A DNA stretch of 64,000 nt from Pogonophryne albipinna (GCA_028583405.1 CM053256.1:19145534-19209533); one strand, 5' to 3'; counted from the first letter of the stretch, positions 39,688-52,363 are shown. Notes: generated from the letters alone by a model not told the origin. Program-made: numbers and translations.

Positions 39688-41253
39688 AGGGTCATTCCAG
39701 AATTGGAGGACAATTTAGACACCAACATTTTTGAAAAATGAACCTTTTATTTTATAATTTTGTATGTATTTAGGAAAAACAGATAATAAACCATAAAAAA
39801 AAGTGATTTGCCCAGCTAGGCATCAAATGTATATTTTCCAATGAAGAATTACCCCTGTTACTCTAATTATAGTAACAGGGTTGAAAATCAATGCTAATTT
39901 GAGCCTTTAACTTCAGGAATTATTGCTAGATGTAGCATGTAATGCTACTTTCCAAGGCAAGGACAAACTTGGATATCTAATGCAAGAAAGATAACTTTGA
40001 AATTAATATGCTTTATTCTGATAATATCAGTAACAGGGTTGAGTGGGTCAGAGTGCCAAAAATATGAAAAATAAAAGAGAGGACTTAGTTTTGGTCTACC
40101 CATGGCACTAGCACATGGCTTGCTGATGTCACTTCCACTGTGTCATCTGATTTACAGTGTTTTCACTTCCTGTGCCAATCTAAAAAGGTTTGGGTAACAG
40201 GGTTGGTTACGTTCCCTATTGGGCTAGGGGATCCAAAGGGAAACGACACGACCAGAGTGGAATTGGTATAATTATAAGTGGTTTATTTTCAATAGCAGAG
40301 TAAACAAAGTGGCAGGCATGAAGCCAGGAACAAACAAAAAGGCCAAAAGGGCACGGGTTGACAGATAACCAAACTAAGGGAGGACTCAAAAGAAGTCTAA
40401 AGGCATACAGGGAAAATAAATACTAATATACTAAATAAAGAACGAAACAAAACCTCACTTTAAAAGTGGTACAGACTAACACAGGAAATATATACAAAAC
40501 ACACAGCTAAACTAAAAGGCAACAGTCACAAAATCCTACACTACTAATCACACAAGTTTAACCACAGTTAACAGAATTATATACGAGCAAGTAGCGAGAG
40601 GCGTCTGTCCACATGTCAGAGCCTCCAGAGTGATGATTGTCCCCAGCTTTGTAGTCCTCTCCAGCAGGTGTGCGCTGGGCTTGCACAGGGATTGGAGAAC
40701 GTCGGGCTCGGCGTGCTCCAATCAGTGTCCTCGGAAGTGGACCAGGAGATGACAGCCAATGATGTTGGGGCAACCACACAGCTCATTTGCTTGCTTGCTT
40801 GCTTGCACACGCGCCCGCGCCCACGCCCACACACACACACACACAGACAAACAGTAACCGTAACAGGGTTGAACACATGTTGAGGGACACACCTTCTGTT
40901 ATTTAAAATATGTTTATGATTTAACAAATAGATTTTACCATTACAAGAGACATATATCAATAGAATAATACCAAAAAAAGTAAATAAAATCCCTATTTTA
41001 AATGTTATATTTGACATGCAAGTTGGTCACCAAGAAGCGGGGACAAGAGAAAAATGCCATTTTAGGGGATGTTCGAGAGCTATTTGATAATTTAAATAAT
41101 ATTTTGAAACCACTTTTTCTACAACTTTATATACATTTTGTCTCAAGACAAGTATGTTTAACACAACAAGTGCCTGTTTTAGCATTTTGGGCATGGATTA
41201 TTAGATTTTTTATATGGGGGACATGAAATATCCTCCAATTCTGGAATGACCCT
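39688..41253. mobile_element. DNA transposon with perfect 23-bp inverted ends, 1,566 bp
   Basis: AGGGTCATTCCAGAATTGG plus four more bases at 39688-39710 is exactly inverted at 41231-41253. Four direct copies of TAACAGGGTTG (about 39872, 40031, 40195, 40861) and one inverted copy near 39853 lie inside as spaced repeats. A (GCTT)n/(CA)n patch is at 40791-40844. No transposase is recognised. The immediate flanks (TGTATT and TGTATC) are only partly alike, so the duplication length and superfamily are undecided. Confidence 0.85.
40204..40860. other. Probable insertion within the 39688 element
   Basis: The segment starts GGTTACGTTCCC and ends CAGTAACC, so GGTTAC/GTAACC is inverted at its ends. A GTAACAGGGTT copy abuts each side. 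This may be a separate insertion with a target repeat, or simply the spacing between two of the internal repeats. It is unassigned. Confidence 0.35.
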
Positions 41254-41261
41254 TGTATCAC

Positions 41262-41433
41262 TTTATATCACGGAAGTATACAAAGGAGTCCAATGAAGTG
41301 TTTCAACAGTTTCAGACTTGGAGGGAACGAGCTCTGGGATTTTAGCCTTTGCAGACCATTTACATGCAAACATTTCTATATAACACACTACAGGAAAGGA
41401 ACAATCCCAAAAGGCATAATAGGGCCTCTTTAA
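41262..41433. mobile_element. Right end of an AAAGGGGCC-type MITE
   Basis: The phrases 'tacaaaggagtccaatgaag', 'ttttagcctttgcagacc' and 'acactacaggaaagga', and the end 'cataatagggcctctttaa', match the right half of the copy at 3477-3892 in the same orientation. Its left half is missing, replaced by the element ending at 41253. Confidence 0.7.
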
Positions 41434-42599
41434 AATAAACTGTAAAAAATTGAAACTTTACAAGCAGATGCGATAGAGAATTAAGAGCATAGTCAGGAGC
41501 ATAGCAACATACTAATGATAACAATGAGCTTCCTACTTTTGGTCAGGTAGGTTGAATATTCTAAATGATGATTTGTCCTAATTAGAAGCCAAATCCTGCC
41601 GTTTGACTTCAATAGAGTAGTATATTCAAAGATAAAGCTCAGGCTAATTCTGTCCTCTGATAATGCAGCAAATACAATAAAAAAAAAAAGTTAGGACTTT
41701 CAATACTCTATTTGTTAAAGTGAGAATGACTAACAAACAGATCTTTGAAGAAGGGAATCAGGCCTGCATGATAATCATCACACAATAATATATTCACTGA
41801 CAGATCTCATCATGTACGACGCGCTCTGTGATGCAAGTCTTCAACCACAGCTCACATTTATTATTAATCATCAACAACTTAACTTAACTTTATTCCTCAA
41901 AATCCATCTCTGACTGTGAAGTTTTATGAATTAACTTCTGAGACGCTTAACTGGCTCCCCTGTTGTTAATTTCTCAAATTGTGTGAACAAATAATTGACT
42001 GTTTCTTGGCAACGACAGTCACAACACTAAATAAGGAATGCCACCTAGTGCAGCCTGACATACACCTGCAGGGCATTCTTCAAACGTTGCCTTGAGAATC
42101 CAACAATAAAAATCTTTGTTTCAAACCAAATTTCACAATAGGGACTTTTTCGACATCCTGAAATTAAACAGGTGCTAATTGCTATCTGTGTGGGGAAACA
42201 AGGCACAAACAACACAAACAAAGCCTATTTAGTGCAGCGCGACAGTGGGGGCTGAGGCAGGTAACCGGCATTTAATTTAACGCTCAACTCTCACTGATAC
42301 TGTTGCAGTTGTGTTTACAAGGATATCATTGTTTTCACTATGCAAACCGAAGCTCCGGCAAATCCACTAGTGATTGGTTCCACCTGTTGGATGTTCAAAC
42401 TGCAAGTCGAAATGCATGTCGCAATGAAATCATGTACGAGTACAATGTATAATTATGAGCAAGAGTCCCATTTAGGCATGCTAATGTTGTGTACAAGAAT
42501 ATCATTTTTGTACAGCAAAACAGAAAACAAACTAAATAAAATATGCAGCAATTAAAAGCTGAATAGTAATTCACTATGAAGATATACAGAGTCAGAGAA
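41434..42599. other. Non-coding DNA downstream of eif3h
   Basis: No gene or transposon with both ends is recognised. This is the immediate 3' flank of eif3h. Confidence 0.5.
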
Positions 42600-42619
42600 A
42601 AATGTAGAGATGCAATACT

Positions 42620-42625
42620 TTTATT
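42620..42625 (-). promoter_or_regulatory. eif3h: Candidate poly(A) signal of eif3h
   Basis: TTTATT on the + strand is AATAAA on the coding strand, about 200 bp after the eif3h stop codon. This spacing is plausible for a short 3' UTR (about 42600-42825). Confidence 0.5.
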
Positions 42626-42825
42626 TAAATCAAGTGATTTTCAAAGATCATTCTGTATCCAAGATGGAACAAGGCATAACAACAATGAGTAAATCCTTAG
42701 AAAACTAATAAAGATGGTCTGTTCTTCCAATCTAGGTGGTTTTGGATCTCCGTTTCCTTTCTTTATCCGGCCTCTCGCCCTTCTCTTCCCCTCCATCGCA
42801 GATTCTTTCACCCAGTTTCTCTCCT

Positions 42826-42920
42826 CTAGTTGTGTCCCTGGAGAGCCTCCGCCATGAACAGCTTCCCGAGGTTCTGAGAGGTGAATTCCTTCACGTTCTG
42901 GCAGTAGTTGTTAATTTGAC
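42826..42920 (-). CDS. eif3h: eIF3 subunit h, last coding exon
   Basis: The exon starts after the acceptor TTCCAACAG with the split glycine codon. It encodes [20 protein letters not shown] and ten more residues ending ALQGHN, then TAG at 42826-42828. Subunit h belongs to the MPN-domain proteins of the octameric core of translation initiation factor 3 in the cytoplasm. This piece is the conserved carboxyl end, nearly identical to the mammalian protein in the [20 protein letters not shown] core. The MPN domain itself is encoded upstream, outside the window. Identification is by recognition of the family sequence. Confidence 0.95.
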
Positions 42921-43352
42921 CTGTTGGAAGGTAGCCACATGCATCCACGCGCCCCCACACAACAAAAACACACCCACATAAATATACATACATTTGTACA
43001 CAGACATACACGCAAAGAGGCAGAGGCGGGAGAGAGGGGAGGAGGAACAGAAAACATCAAATTAGTGTGGAACAAAGTAAACGGAAGTATCAGAATGTTG
43101 TCAGAAGGCGGGGGAGAGCTGAACAGCGTGAAACGGCACGGAAAGGAGCGGGCGAGTTGGAGATTGAGTCAATAAACTTTAAATTAATGTAATTTCAAGA
43201 TAATGGCGGAGATAATTACAAAGCAGAACCTGAGCTCCTGTGAGGGGAGCAGAGGCGGCTGTTGGAGTTTGGAGAGGGGGGGGGTCTCCTAAATGAGCTC
43301 AGTCCGTGCGTGAAGGCTGTGTGTTTGTGCCATAGTGAATGTATGTGCGTAC
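42921..43352 (-). other. eif3h: Last intron of eif3h (432 bp)
   Basis: It is bounded by a GTACGC donor (43352) and a CCAACAG acceptor (42921), phase 1. No repeat of note except a G-run near 43280. Confidence 0.9.
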
Positions 43353-43485
43353 CTGCAATGAGCAGCGTGTCCATGCGTGGTGGCGCCTGAGGAGGCTTGA
43401 ACATTTTGCTCATGTCCTCCTCGGGCAGAGCGGGCTCCCCCCGGCTCTGTCGCTGGGTGTTCTCCTGCGTCCGCCTCTGGACGTA
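43353..43485 (-). CDS. eif3h: eIF3 subunit h, penultimate coding exon
   Basis: 133 bp encode [20 protein letters not shown], then [20 protein letters not shown] and LLIA plus the first base of a glycine codon. The acceptor CCCCCTCCAG|TAC is in phase 0 and the donor GCAG|GTACGC in phase 1. The glutamine/arginine-rich start followed by the Lys-Phe-Lys-Pro-Pro segment is the hinge between the helical region and the carboxyl end of subunit h. No frame damage is seen. Confidence 0.95.
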
Positions 43486-45838
43486 CTGGAGGGGGGACAC
43501 ACAGAGAAAACAAGGGGCGGGGTTAGAGAAGCAGGGGGCACAAGAAGAAATGAAAGAAAGAAAAACAAGGGCAGAATAGACACAGTGAGAATGTGAGGCG
43601 AAGAGAAAGGGTGAAACATTGACTTGAGAAAGCAGGTGAATAAAGTGAGAGAAAAGGTATGAAGAAAGTAAGTCAGGAACAGGACAAAGGGCAATAAAAT
43701 GGAGAGAGATGTAGAAAGTACAATGTTGCATAGAATAATAATAATAAAAAAGCAACAGGCAGGAAGTGAGCTGTAAAGATACATGGCGATGAAAGAAGAG
43801 ACAGACAGAGAGAGGAGTTATAAGGGCTGACAGGAATGGAGTGATTTGTAGAGGGCTGACAGTCGGTAAATCAGCGAGGTGCCGGGTCTCTGGAGATCCT
43901 AAAAGCCTTGTTAATTTGGCAAGATGGAGGAGAGCCTGACACAGACCGGCAAAAGGAGAGGTTGCGGCAGATGAGAAAAAAATTGTTTGGGAGCAACTTG
44001 AGTGCGTTCAACCACACATCTCTCAACGCACCTGTACGGGGGACTGAAGCTGACTCAACATAAGCGTTGAGTCAAATATTTAACCATCCACTCCTCCAGT
44101 GTTCTTTCTTTTTGCCTGCCAATGCGTCACAGCAAGCATTTGCATAATCAGAATGCTAATATATGCAAATGTTCTAAACAACCAAACTAAAACAGTTTTG
44201 CCTTAAAAGTATTGACCTCCCTCCATCAAAAGAAATATTCAAATTAAAACAAAAAATCGAACAAAAACAACCTCGTTCAAGTGAGCATTTGCTGGAAGAC
44301 ATTTTAGAAGGTTTTTTTTTTTACAGCCAATTTTTCTTTACAAAGTGCTTGGGCTGTCAGGTTGCATGGGGACTGGGGGGGGGGGGGGGCAGCCGTTGTC
44401 AAGTCCTGCTACAAAGTCTGATTTGGCTTGAGATCTGGACTCCCGTGTAGTGTTGGCTTTGTGTTGGAGGTCATTGTCTGGGTGGAAAATAAAACCGTCC
44501 CACGTCACAGGTCTTGTACTGACAACTGCAGGACTTCTCAGAATGTATTTTACCCAGCTTTCCAGGGGCTACTGCAGAGAAGACCTCGCACAGTATGCCG
44601 CTGAAAACACTGACTCATGCTGGAGATGGTGTGTTTTTGGCAATGTGCTATGGTTAAAAAAACTTCCAAAGTTGGTAACTGGACTAGAGGCCTGATGTGA
44701 GAAAGTTTGGAGCAAATTGCATTCATTGATACAAGTCAGTGTTTCAAACCCAGGTGGTCAGAAATGCATCAGAGCGTACTCATATGAGATCAGATCACAT
44801 GGTACATCAAAAATAACTAGTGGAACTCATAATATAGGACATCAATTCCATTTGTGAAAACAAATTCTTTAAAATTACATATGTTTTTGAGTTCTATTTA
44901 AATAATCCGAAACGTACTAACTTTAATATTTTGATGAGTTTCTAAAACGTATATATATATTCATTGCTCTACTAAAACTGCTAGCTAATTGATAGGTCAT
45001 GATTCTGTTGTGTAGGTGTTATCTGTTATTCCCTCAGATTCCTTTCAAGATAAGGTCCTTTGTATAAAAAAAAAAGAATGTTAAGTTTGGGTTTCTTTTT
45101 CACAGATCCAACATGGACTCTACATCAGATCGTTCACCCTTGATTTTCTTTGTTTCAGTTTGAACTGATAATAATTTTCCAAGTTGAGAAAAACTTGGAG
45201 AAATGGATTTGTATCCATTTAGCACCTACTACATCAAAATAGACTCCTAGCAACGACTTGGCTTGCCTTTTATGTGTATATTTACCGTTTGTACATCAAA
45301 ATAATTACACGGCTCAGAAATAATGACTTGGAAAATATTGCTGAATCATCTAATGGTTGCTGAATTGTATCATTAACTATGAATCATGACTCCTCAGCTC
45401 ATGAGATTAACACATTGCTCCATAACTAATCTTCTGCAAAGTGTTGCCTGCTTCCATCGATGGGAAAAGAGAAGAAAAAGAAAATTGAAAATGAATAAAT
45501 CAGGGGGAGTGAGACATACATTTTCCCGGTACAAAGACTAACTCGGCCACAGATTGGGCCGGGGAACCTGCTATTTACCAAATTTAGGAGAGCTGCAAAT
45601 GAAAAATGGAGCCCTCTGAGCACAGCGCCTTTTCGCAACTTTCTATGATGATTAATAAGGTTCCATTTGTCCGGGAAGCAGCTGAGTCAATAGCACAAGA
45701 TTACATGGAGCAAGTACTGTAGATGTGTGAAAGGCGTAATAGAGGCTCTGTGCGCGCTGTTTGTTCATTGTAGAGGATCGCATGGAACAGGACACCATCA
45801 CAGGGGTTGTCTGTACGATATTGTGTATGACATGACCC

Positions 45839-45840
<2 letters not shown>

Positions 45841-45917
<77 letters not shown>
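45841..45917. repeat. Compound (TGTC)n-(TG)n microsatellite
   Basis: About ten TGTC tetramers pass into TG dinucleotides, inside an eif3h intron. Confidence 0.97.
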
Positions 45918-45918
<1 letters not shown>

Positions 45919-46298
45919 AGGGAGGGAGGGGTACGGGCTTGCGGGCTACGATGATGAGAAGGTTGGAAGGGGAGGAGGATGATGGATCGTAATGGCTGTA
46001 GTGTGTGAGATTGGCCCGGGGATGTGTGTACGCACTACGCAGGTGTGTGTTTCTCCCTGGCCCGGGCGGTGAATTCCTCATGTGCATGCGGTGGAGTACC
46101 TGTGGTCACAGATGCGTTTTGTTTTTTTGTAAGTCTGTGTAATGTGTGTGAACTTGGCTGTCATCCGAGGCGATGATGACTTAGCGCCGACTATCGTTAA
46201 TGCTTCAGACATTTCTACTTGCTGAGAATAATGGAATTGTTTGAATGTAGGTGTATGTTTAGAGGCATCAGTGAGTAACCTTGAATGCCTATGCTTCC

Positions 46299-46303
<5 letters not shown>

Positions 46304-46385
<82 letters not shown>

Positions 46386-46436
46386 TGTACGTGTGTGTAC
46401 GCGTGTGTGTGTGTGTGTACGTGCGTGTGTGCGACC
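46304..46436. repeat. (TG)n microsatellite with interrupted tail
   Basis: A pure TG run covers 46304-46378, then TG units broken by TA and CG steps to about 46436. It lies in an eif3h intron. Confidence 0.97.
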
Positions 46437-47862
46437 TTTTGTGTTTGCGTTTATAATGCATCTGGCTGAGGTTATAGTTGCAGATGCTCCGTGGCTTATT
46501 CCATTTGTGTGAGTACATTTTGTTCTGATCCTTTTTGATGCTTCTGGTGAGTTTGTACTTTAGGTGGAGTGTGTGTCCTGAGTCTTTGCAGTACGTGTGT
46601 GAGTGTTTTACAAAGTGCTACTGCTTTTAAATTAAGTCTGTGTCTCACTGGTAGGGAATAGGAATAAAAACAGAAGACTTTCACTTTCTCATTAAAATAA
46701 AGAAAGGGTCTGTTCATTAATACCAGCTCTGCTTCCATATGCATCATCTCCCCCTGGGTGGTATTTAAAGATCCTGAGAGCCTGGTTTCTAACCTTGTGA
46801 ACCTACTCTACTGCACATAAATGTAAATAAATGTAGTGAATAAAATGACCATTTCATTGAGGGGGAAAATAATGCAGGAGATGAAGGGGAAGCGTGCCTG
46901 AAATTAAGTGATGCTAGTCTTCAGTGGGTGCATGTCAGCACTGAGGTGAGGGTTGAACACTATGACATATGTATAAGGGTTAGTTTTATCTCATTAGTGT
47001 GTGCTCAGAATAAAACAATACACTAAACCTGTGTCTTTGATTGAGACATTACTGCTGATGGTCTTGGTGATTAGCTTGTCGCCCACTCATCCACTCATCA
47101 GTAGGTTAATGCAATTGTTAAGCAAAGCAGTCTTTTTTTTTTTTTTTTTAAATGGTATATTAATTAAGTTAGTGATCCAAATCAGACCAGTGGGAAATTA
47201 GATAACGATATGAATAAAGTAGTAAAAACATGCATGTCTTTTTCCGAGCACTTGGCAATTGTTCTTGATCACGTGATGCAGGTATTGTTCTGACGCACCA
47301 GTCTGATCCTTCCTCGTATTTTAAGGGCTGATTCAGACAAAAAGTAGTCCTGTGTTGAAACAAAAAAGGGCTGCGTATATAGAGGCTGTTGCCTTCTTTT
47401 AGAACTGCGTACCAGCAGAACTACAATTTCATTAGAGAGCCAGAGAAGGCCTTCTATTTTGTGAACACAGCATTACTGAGTAGTATGCCTATGGAATATC
47501 CATGTGTAAAAATGTGAGTATAGTTACAGATGTCACTGAATGTTTATATAACTCTAACCTTTGCCGTTTACTGTGGTCCTCAGTGGGTGCATGTCCATTA
47601 AAGTGTGAGTCTGAGGTTTGTGTGTGTGTGTCAAACAGGTTCCCTGCTGTGATTATAGCTGCAATTGGTTGCATCCAAGAATGAGAGAAATATACCTGCT
47701 GTTTTCCTGCTGAGTTTGTGGCTGCAAGTATGTACGTGTGTGTGTGTGTGTGTGTGTCTCAGTCTTTCCCTTATAATCACGCTGGTAGGGTGATGTTGTC
47801 TGCTGCTTGTTCATTGTGTCTGTGGAGTGTGGCGTGTCCGTGTGTGCGCGCTCGGGTGTTAC

Positions 47863-47983
47863 CTGGTGCTTCTGCTGCTGCTGCTTGCTCACGTTGCGGC
47901 TGTAGGTGTTATACTTGACAATGTCCTGGCTCATGTCGTCCACCCTGTCCATCAGAAGCTGAAGGCTCTTCTCCAAATGGTTG
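47863..47983 (-). CDS. eif3h: eIF3 subunit h, third-last coding exon
   Basis: 121 bp: one base completing a codon, then 40 codons [40 protein letters not shown], ending in phase 0. The acceptor TTCTTTCCAG and the donor CAG|GTAACA are canonical. This is the helical segment after the MPN domain, which packs in the helical bundle of the eIF3 core. Only the start of the gene is missing from the window; upstream exons (MPN domain, amino end) were searched for on the - strand to 64000 and not found. Confidence 0.95.
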
Positions 47984-48044
47984 CTGGAAAGAAAACGACA
48001 GCGTGTCATTCACATGGTTTTGTGCAGCCATTAGTACTTGTGTG

Positions 48045-49341
48045 TAGTGCTGCGTACCGGTACGCCGAACCGGTACTGGACTTGTAAAAAGTTTCGGTTT
48101 AAGTCCGGAACGTCGGGAACCGGTACTTGGACTCGCAAAAAAACTAGCACTTACATATATTCTCCTTTTTGTTATAAACCATCTAAAACCTCCCTGAAGG
48201 GAGGAGAGACTGAAAAGAGTCAAGGGAAGCTTATAAAAGTTAACAGTATTTAATTACACAAAAGATGCGGTGGTGTACAAATGAAATTGCAAAAGGAGGC
48301 GCTCTCCTCATCTCCCGTCAGCCCAGGTCAGGGGGTAGAAGAGATCAATTCTTGGCTTGCTCTTCCTGTTGTCATCTGAGGTCTTCTCCTATTGGCCGGC
48401 GTCGTCGGGGGGCGGGTACAATGTAATTCCTGCCTTTTTCTGTTGCTAAATTACATCATTCTGGTGTCTGTGGTTATTTAAACATTCCCTGATAAACGTT
48501 ATTCAGCGTCAATAAATGAGTGCTAATCCCAGTGTGCTCAGTGTACAACATCACATGTCATTTCACCTTCGATTCACGGTTTGAAAACGTAGCATTTCGC
48601 CACATGCTAATGCTAACCGGAAGTGAATAATTTTCAGAATAAAAGTATGAAGTTAATAGTGTGAACTTCTGTTTTTTTCAGAATAAAACTGATTTAAATT
48701 AAATAGTGTATTTAATTCAAATTACGCCATATCAACATTGATTTGAATTTCTAACAGTATGTACATCACTATGTATGTAGTATGTACTGTATAATGTACA
48801 CATGTAGAGTTGTAGAAAAGACATGGTGTACAGACAGTACAGTACACTCTGCAGTGTGCAGTCACTACAGTGTAGCCTATACTGTATAGTAGGTGTGTAA
48901 CAGTGTAATGCGTATAGTCTACACTACACTCAACCTTTCAGCAACGTTTTAGGGATTTAGGCTCAGTCAGCTCAGGGACTGTTTGGTTACTTTAGTTTGG
49001 TAAATGAAATAAATGTTTGAACTTTGTAGTAGTTCACTATAGTTGCTGTCATAAAGTCATTTGTAGACTAAGTGGCAAAAAGTTGTTTTTTTACATTTGT
49101 ACTTGAAATGTAGAAATGTAGATACAAGTTGGAAGTGAGCACAATAAACCTGACGAGTTTGAATTTGAGTTGATTATGAGTTTATTTTCAATTGATAATT
49201 AGCTCACAATAAGTTCACTTTAGTTACTCACACAACTTGACACAAGCCATGGGTTCAGGTCCGGACTTATAAGTCCGGACCTGAACCTCTGGACTTGAGT
49301 CCGGACCTGAACCTGAATGTGAGTCCAGGTACGCAGCACTA
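48045..49341. mobile_element. hAT-type non-autonomous transposon, 1,297 bp
   Basis: The ends TAGTGCTGCGTACC and GGTACGCAGCACTA are perfect 14-bp inverted repeats. They are flanked by the perfect 8-bp duplication CTTGTGTG (48037-48044 and 49342-49349). Both terminal regions are rich in GGTCCGGAC/GGAACCGG palindromes. No transposase is present. It lies in an eif3h intron, close to the acceptor of the exon at 47863-47983. Confidence 0.93.
49252..49287. repeat. Perfect 36-bp palindrome
   Basis: The half-site GGTTCAGGTCCGGACTTA is followed directly by its exact complement, with no spacer. It lies about 55 bp inside the right end of the hAT at 48045-49341. Confidence 0.97.
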
Positions 49342-49349
49342 CTTGTGTG

Positions 49350-50947
49350 TGCTGTGATGTAAATTATTTTCAGCTGATCATATCTGCTGCAGGTCTGACT
49401 TGTATTGTGATACATTTCTTGCCATGTTCAAACAACGGCTAGTATTTGTATTATCTATAAGTGTGCTGTATATTTTCTAGTTAGTCTCCTCAAAATTGTG
49501 AAAATGTCCATCCCAGTTTCTCAAAGTCCAAGGTGATGTCGACAAATGTTGTTTGTCGGTCAAGTTACCGAAGATATTCAGTATTATATGATATAAAACA
49601 CAGTATAGGCTGAGAATATCATTTTTGGGCAATAATGTCGTGCATTAAAAAATAATTAACAGATAGTTGATCCTACAGATCTTAAAAAGCATCAGTGCAG
49701 TTTGACCACCTTCAGATGCAAATCTTCAACCAAACCATCTTCTCGAGCAATACTAGCATCTCGTTACAACCACCTTCAGTGTGAAGTAATCTTAAAAGAG
49801 TCCATAGGCCTTAGAGAGATCCTTATATCAAGTAGCAACCACTACACACAGAAAACATTAGCTAGTGGTAGACCCTATTCCAGCTTTAAATGTCCCTTCA
49901 GAGACCTTCGGTTGCTGTAGAAAATGCTACATATGCACTTTCCAACAGTCAATGTTAGCCATACAGTCTGACCTCATCTTAAAGGTCACCTCCCTGCAGA
50001 TTTGTTGCTCTTGTGTATCCTGAAAGACATCTGCCATGAAACCACTCGAGGGGGGTTTGAGTGTACTCAGACCTGAGGACTCTTATTCTTGCCCCGTGCT
50101 TCATCTCACTGCTTCGGTATCACATCCTTCATCTTCTCCCAACACCATCACCCTGACAACACTTGACACAACTCCACCGGCATTCCTCTCCTCCCGTGAG
50201 GTCCATTTTTGACAAGATGTCTCACTACTGCTTCAAGTTCAACCTTGACAGAGCAGCAGTGGTCCCCTTCAAAACATCGACCCCTTAAACTTTCCTCTGT
50301 GGATTTATACTGTTTCATTCATGACTGTTTGGGTGCTACATAATGCAGCGTGTACTGTGGGAAAACAGATTCCAAATATCTGTTTAAATGGAAATCGTAC
50401 CCGCAAGGACCGTCAGCAACCGTGTACGTTTTGGCTGTGTTTGCTCTCGCTCTGATGCAACTGCTTTGTTGGTGTGTTTCTTTGTTTGTGTGATTATGAG
50501 GAGGAAGAGTGCAGAGTGTTTTGAGTGATTTTAGTTGCTTTCCTCCCTGCCGCGAGATTTGTCAATTAGCACATTTATAAATCAATATTGCTCCCCGTGC
50601 CCTGGCTCTTTTATGCTCCGTCTTCTGTTGCAAGCTACGAGAAATCATCTTGTCAAGATAAAGTACAGAGACTCAATTTCCGAGACTGTGCAAAGTCTTA
50701 CATTTTAAAACACTTGCTGGTACAAAATTGACCTGAGCAAAACTCATTTGCCTTGCCAATTCGAGCCAATATCTTAAGTGTAAAAACTTTTTTTATGGTG
50801 TATCAATGTAGTTCAGTGAAACATGTATTCGCATAAGAAGCATAGCAATTGTTTGAGAGCTGTTTCACTTTGTGACTATGCTGCTGCAAGCTTCATCTAC
50901 AACAACTGTTGGAACAAAGCACATATAGTTTTACAATGGCCTAAGGG
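49350..50947. other. Intronic DNA without recognised feature
   Basis: No gene, exon or complete transposon was found in this 1.6 kb. Confidence 0.5.
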
Positions 50948-52324
50948 GGTTTCACCAGTGGCGAGCCGTCAGGGCCCTCTAGGCCCTCTGTGAGGGCCTA
51001 ATATATTAAAAAAATAAATATTTGAAAACATTAAAAAAAAAAACGTTTTTTTTTAAATATTATTTTTTATATTTTGTTGTCGTTACATTTTTCATTAGTT
51101 TTACCGAAATAACTTGATTTAATTGTATTTAAAATAACATTTCCAAATAAATAAATCCTTCGAATCTGCCTGTTCAGTTTCTGTTGGAATGTGAAGGGTT
51201 AAATGCCGTCTCTGCGAGTTATGTGAAGACGGGAGAGCTTGTTGGTCCCTCTCTACATTCACAGAGGGCCAGCTATAGTAACTCAACGAGAGAGTAATGT
51301 CAAATGACAGTACAATTGACCAATCACATCTTCCCCAGTGTTTCCCTTAGGATTGAGTCATAGCAGCGGTGCTAAGGTACGTGGACCCAGCATAATGTGA
51401 GCGCGGAGAGCGTGGAATTTTTTAGTGCGTGCGAAGTGCGCCCCGCCAATTTGTTTCTATGAGTCTGCCAGCACAAGAAAGGCTCTTGAGGAACTAGTAC
51501 CAGGGCCGGTTCTAGACAATTTTCTGCCCTAGGCGAGATTTTATATATAAAGAATAAATGAAAAATCTCTACAAAAGACAAAAACAGAAACCTATTGACA
51601 TAGGTAATATACGTCAAAATGGCTTCAAATGTATTCAGTATTGTACGAACATGTTTTAATTGGGGAGTGGACGCATGGGGTGGACGTCACATCCTCCAGG
51701 GGGGTCTGGGGGTATGCCCCCCCGGGAAGATTTTTTTTGAACATTTAAAGTAAAATGCTTCAATCTGGTGCACTTTGAGCACACAATTTCTATACCTGAT
51801 CTAGGGGGGTACAACATAAACACCCATATGAAAAAGATCGGTTTACATTGTAATAATCAAATAAGTATGTGAACATAACCAATAACCTACCATAGCCAAT
51901 AACAAATAAATGTAACTTATTTTATTTTTGTTGTTCATTAATATCTTATTTTACCTTAACATTTACTTATTCATGCATATTTTGTATCTCTCCAACTTTA
52001 AACGATATTTTTGGTTTACTGTCCTAGTATACATCGGAATGATTTCAAACCTGTTTTTATTTATCCTAATAATTATAAAGGAGTGCCTTGGAAATATGTG
52101 TTTACATAATTTGTAAACACATATTTGTTTGAGACCCACTGAGATAACTTAGACTAAAATTAACTATCTAAACACTCAGAGTCCCTAACCTCACCTGAGC
52201 TGTTTATCTCTCTCAGTCTGACAGCAGAGGACTCTCCCTCCACCTTGTTGTTGAAACAGCTCCTTATGTCTTTTAGAGCAGCTAGCTAACCAGATGCTAA
52301 CAACAAAAATACAAGTAACCAGTG

Positions 52325-52363
52325 CACGCTCTCTCTCTTTCTTTCTTTCTATCTCTCTCTCTC
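52325..52363. repeat. (CT)n / (TTTC)n microsatellite
   Basis: Interrupted CT and TTTC units between unique sequences, inside the level 3 element. Confidence 0.85.

Larger units (their letters stand above)
43486..47862 (-). other. eif3h: eif3h intron with microsatellites (4,377 bp)
   Basis: The donor ACCAG|GTAACA is at 47862 and the acceptor at 43486. It contains a 15-base G run (44375-44389) and the (TGTC)n/(TG)n and (TG)n tracts listed separately. I see no transposon with both ends and no other gene. Open frames near 43.2-43.8 kb are shadows of the flanking exon. Confidence 0.85.

Noticed and set aside
39680..41260. 8-bp target duplication around the 23-bp inverted-end element
   Set aside because: Flanks agree only partly (TGTATT and TGTATC), and they come from two different elements, so no duplication length is claimed.
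43216..43784. Frames of 124 and 179 codons on the - strand around the penultimate eif3h exon
   Set aside because: Only the exon 43353-43485 matches eIF3h; the rest is intron read-through or the wrong frame.
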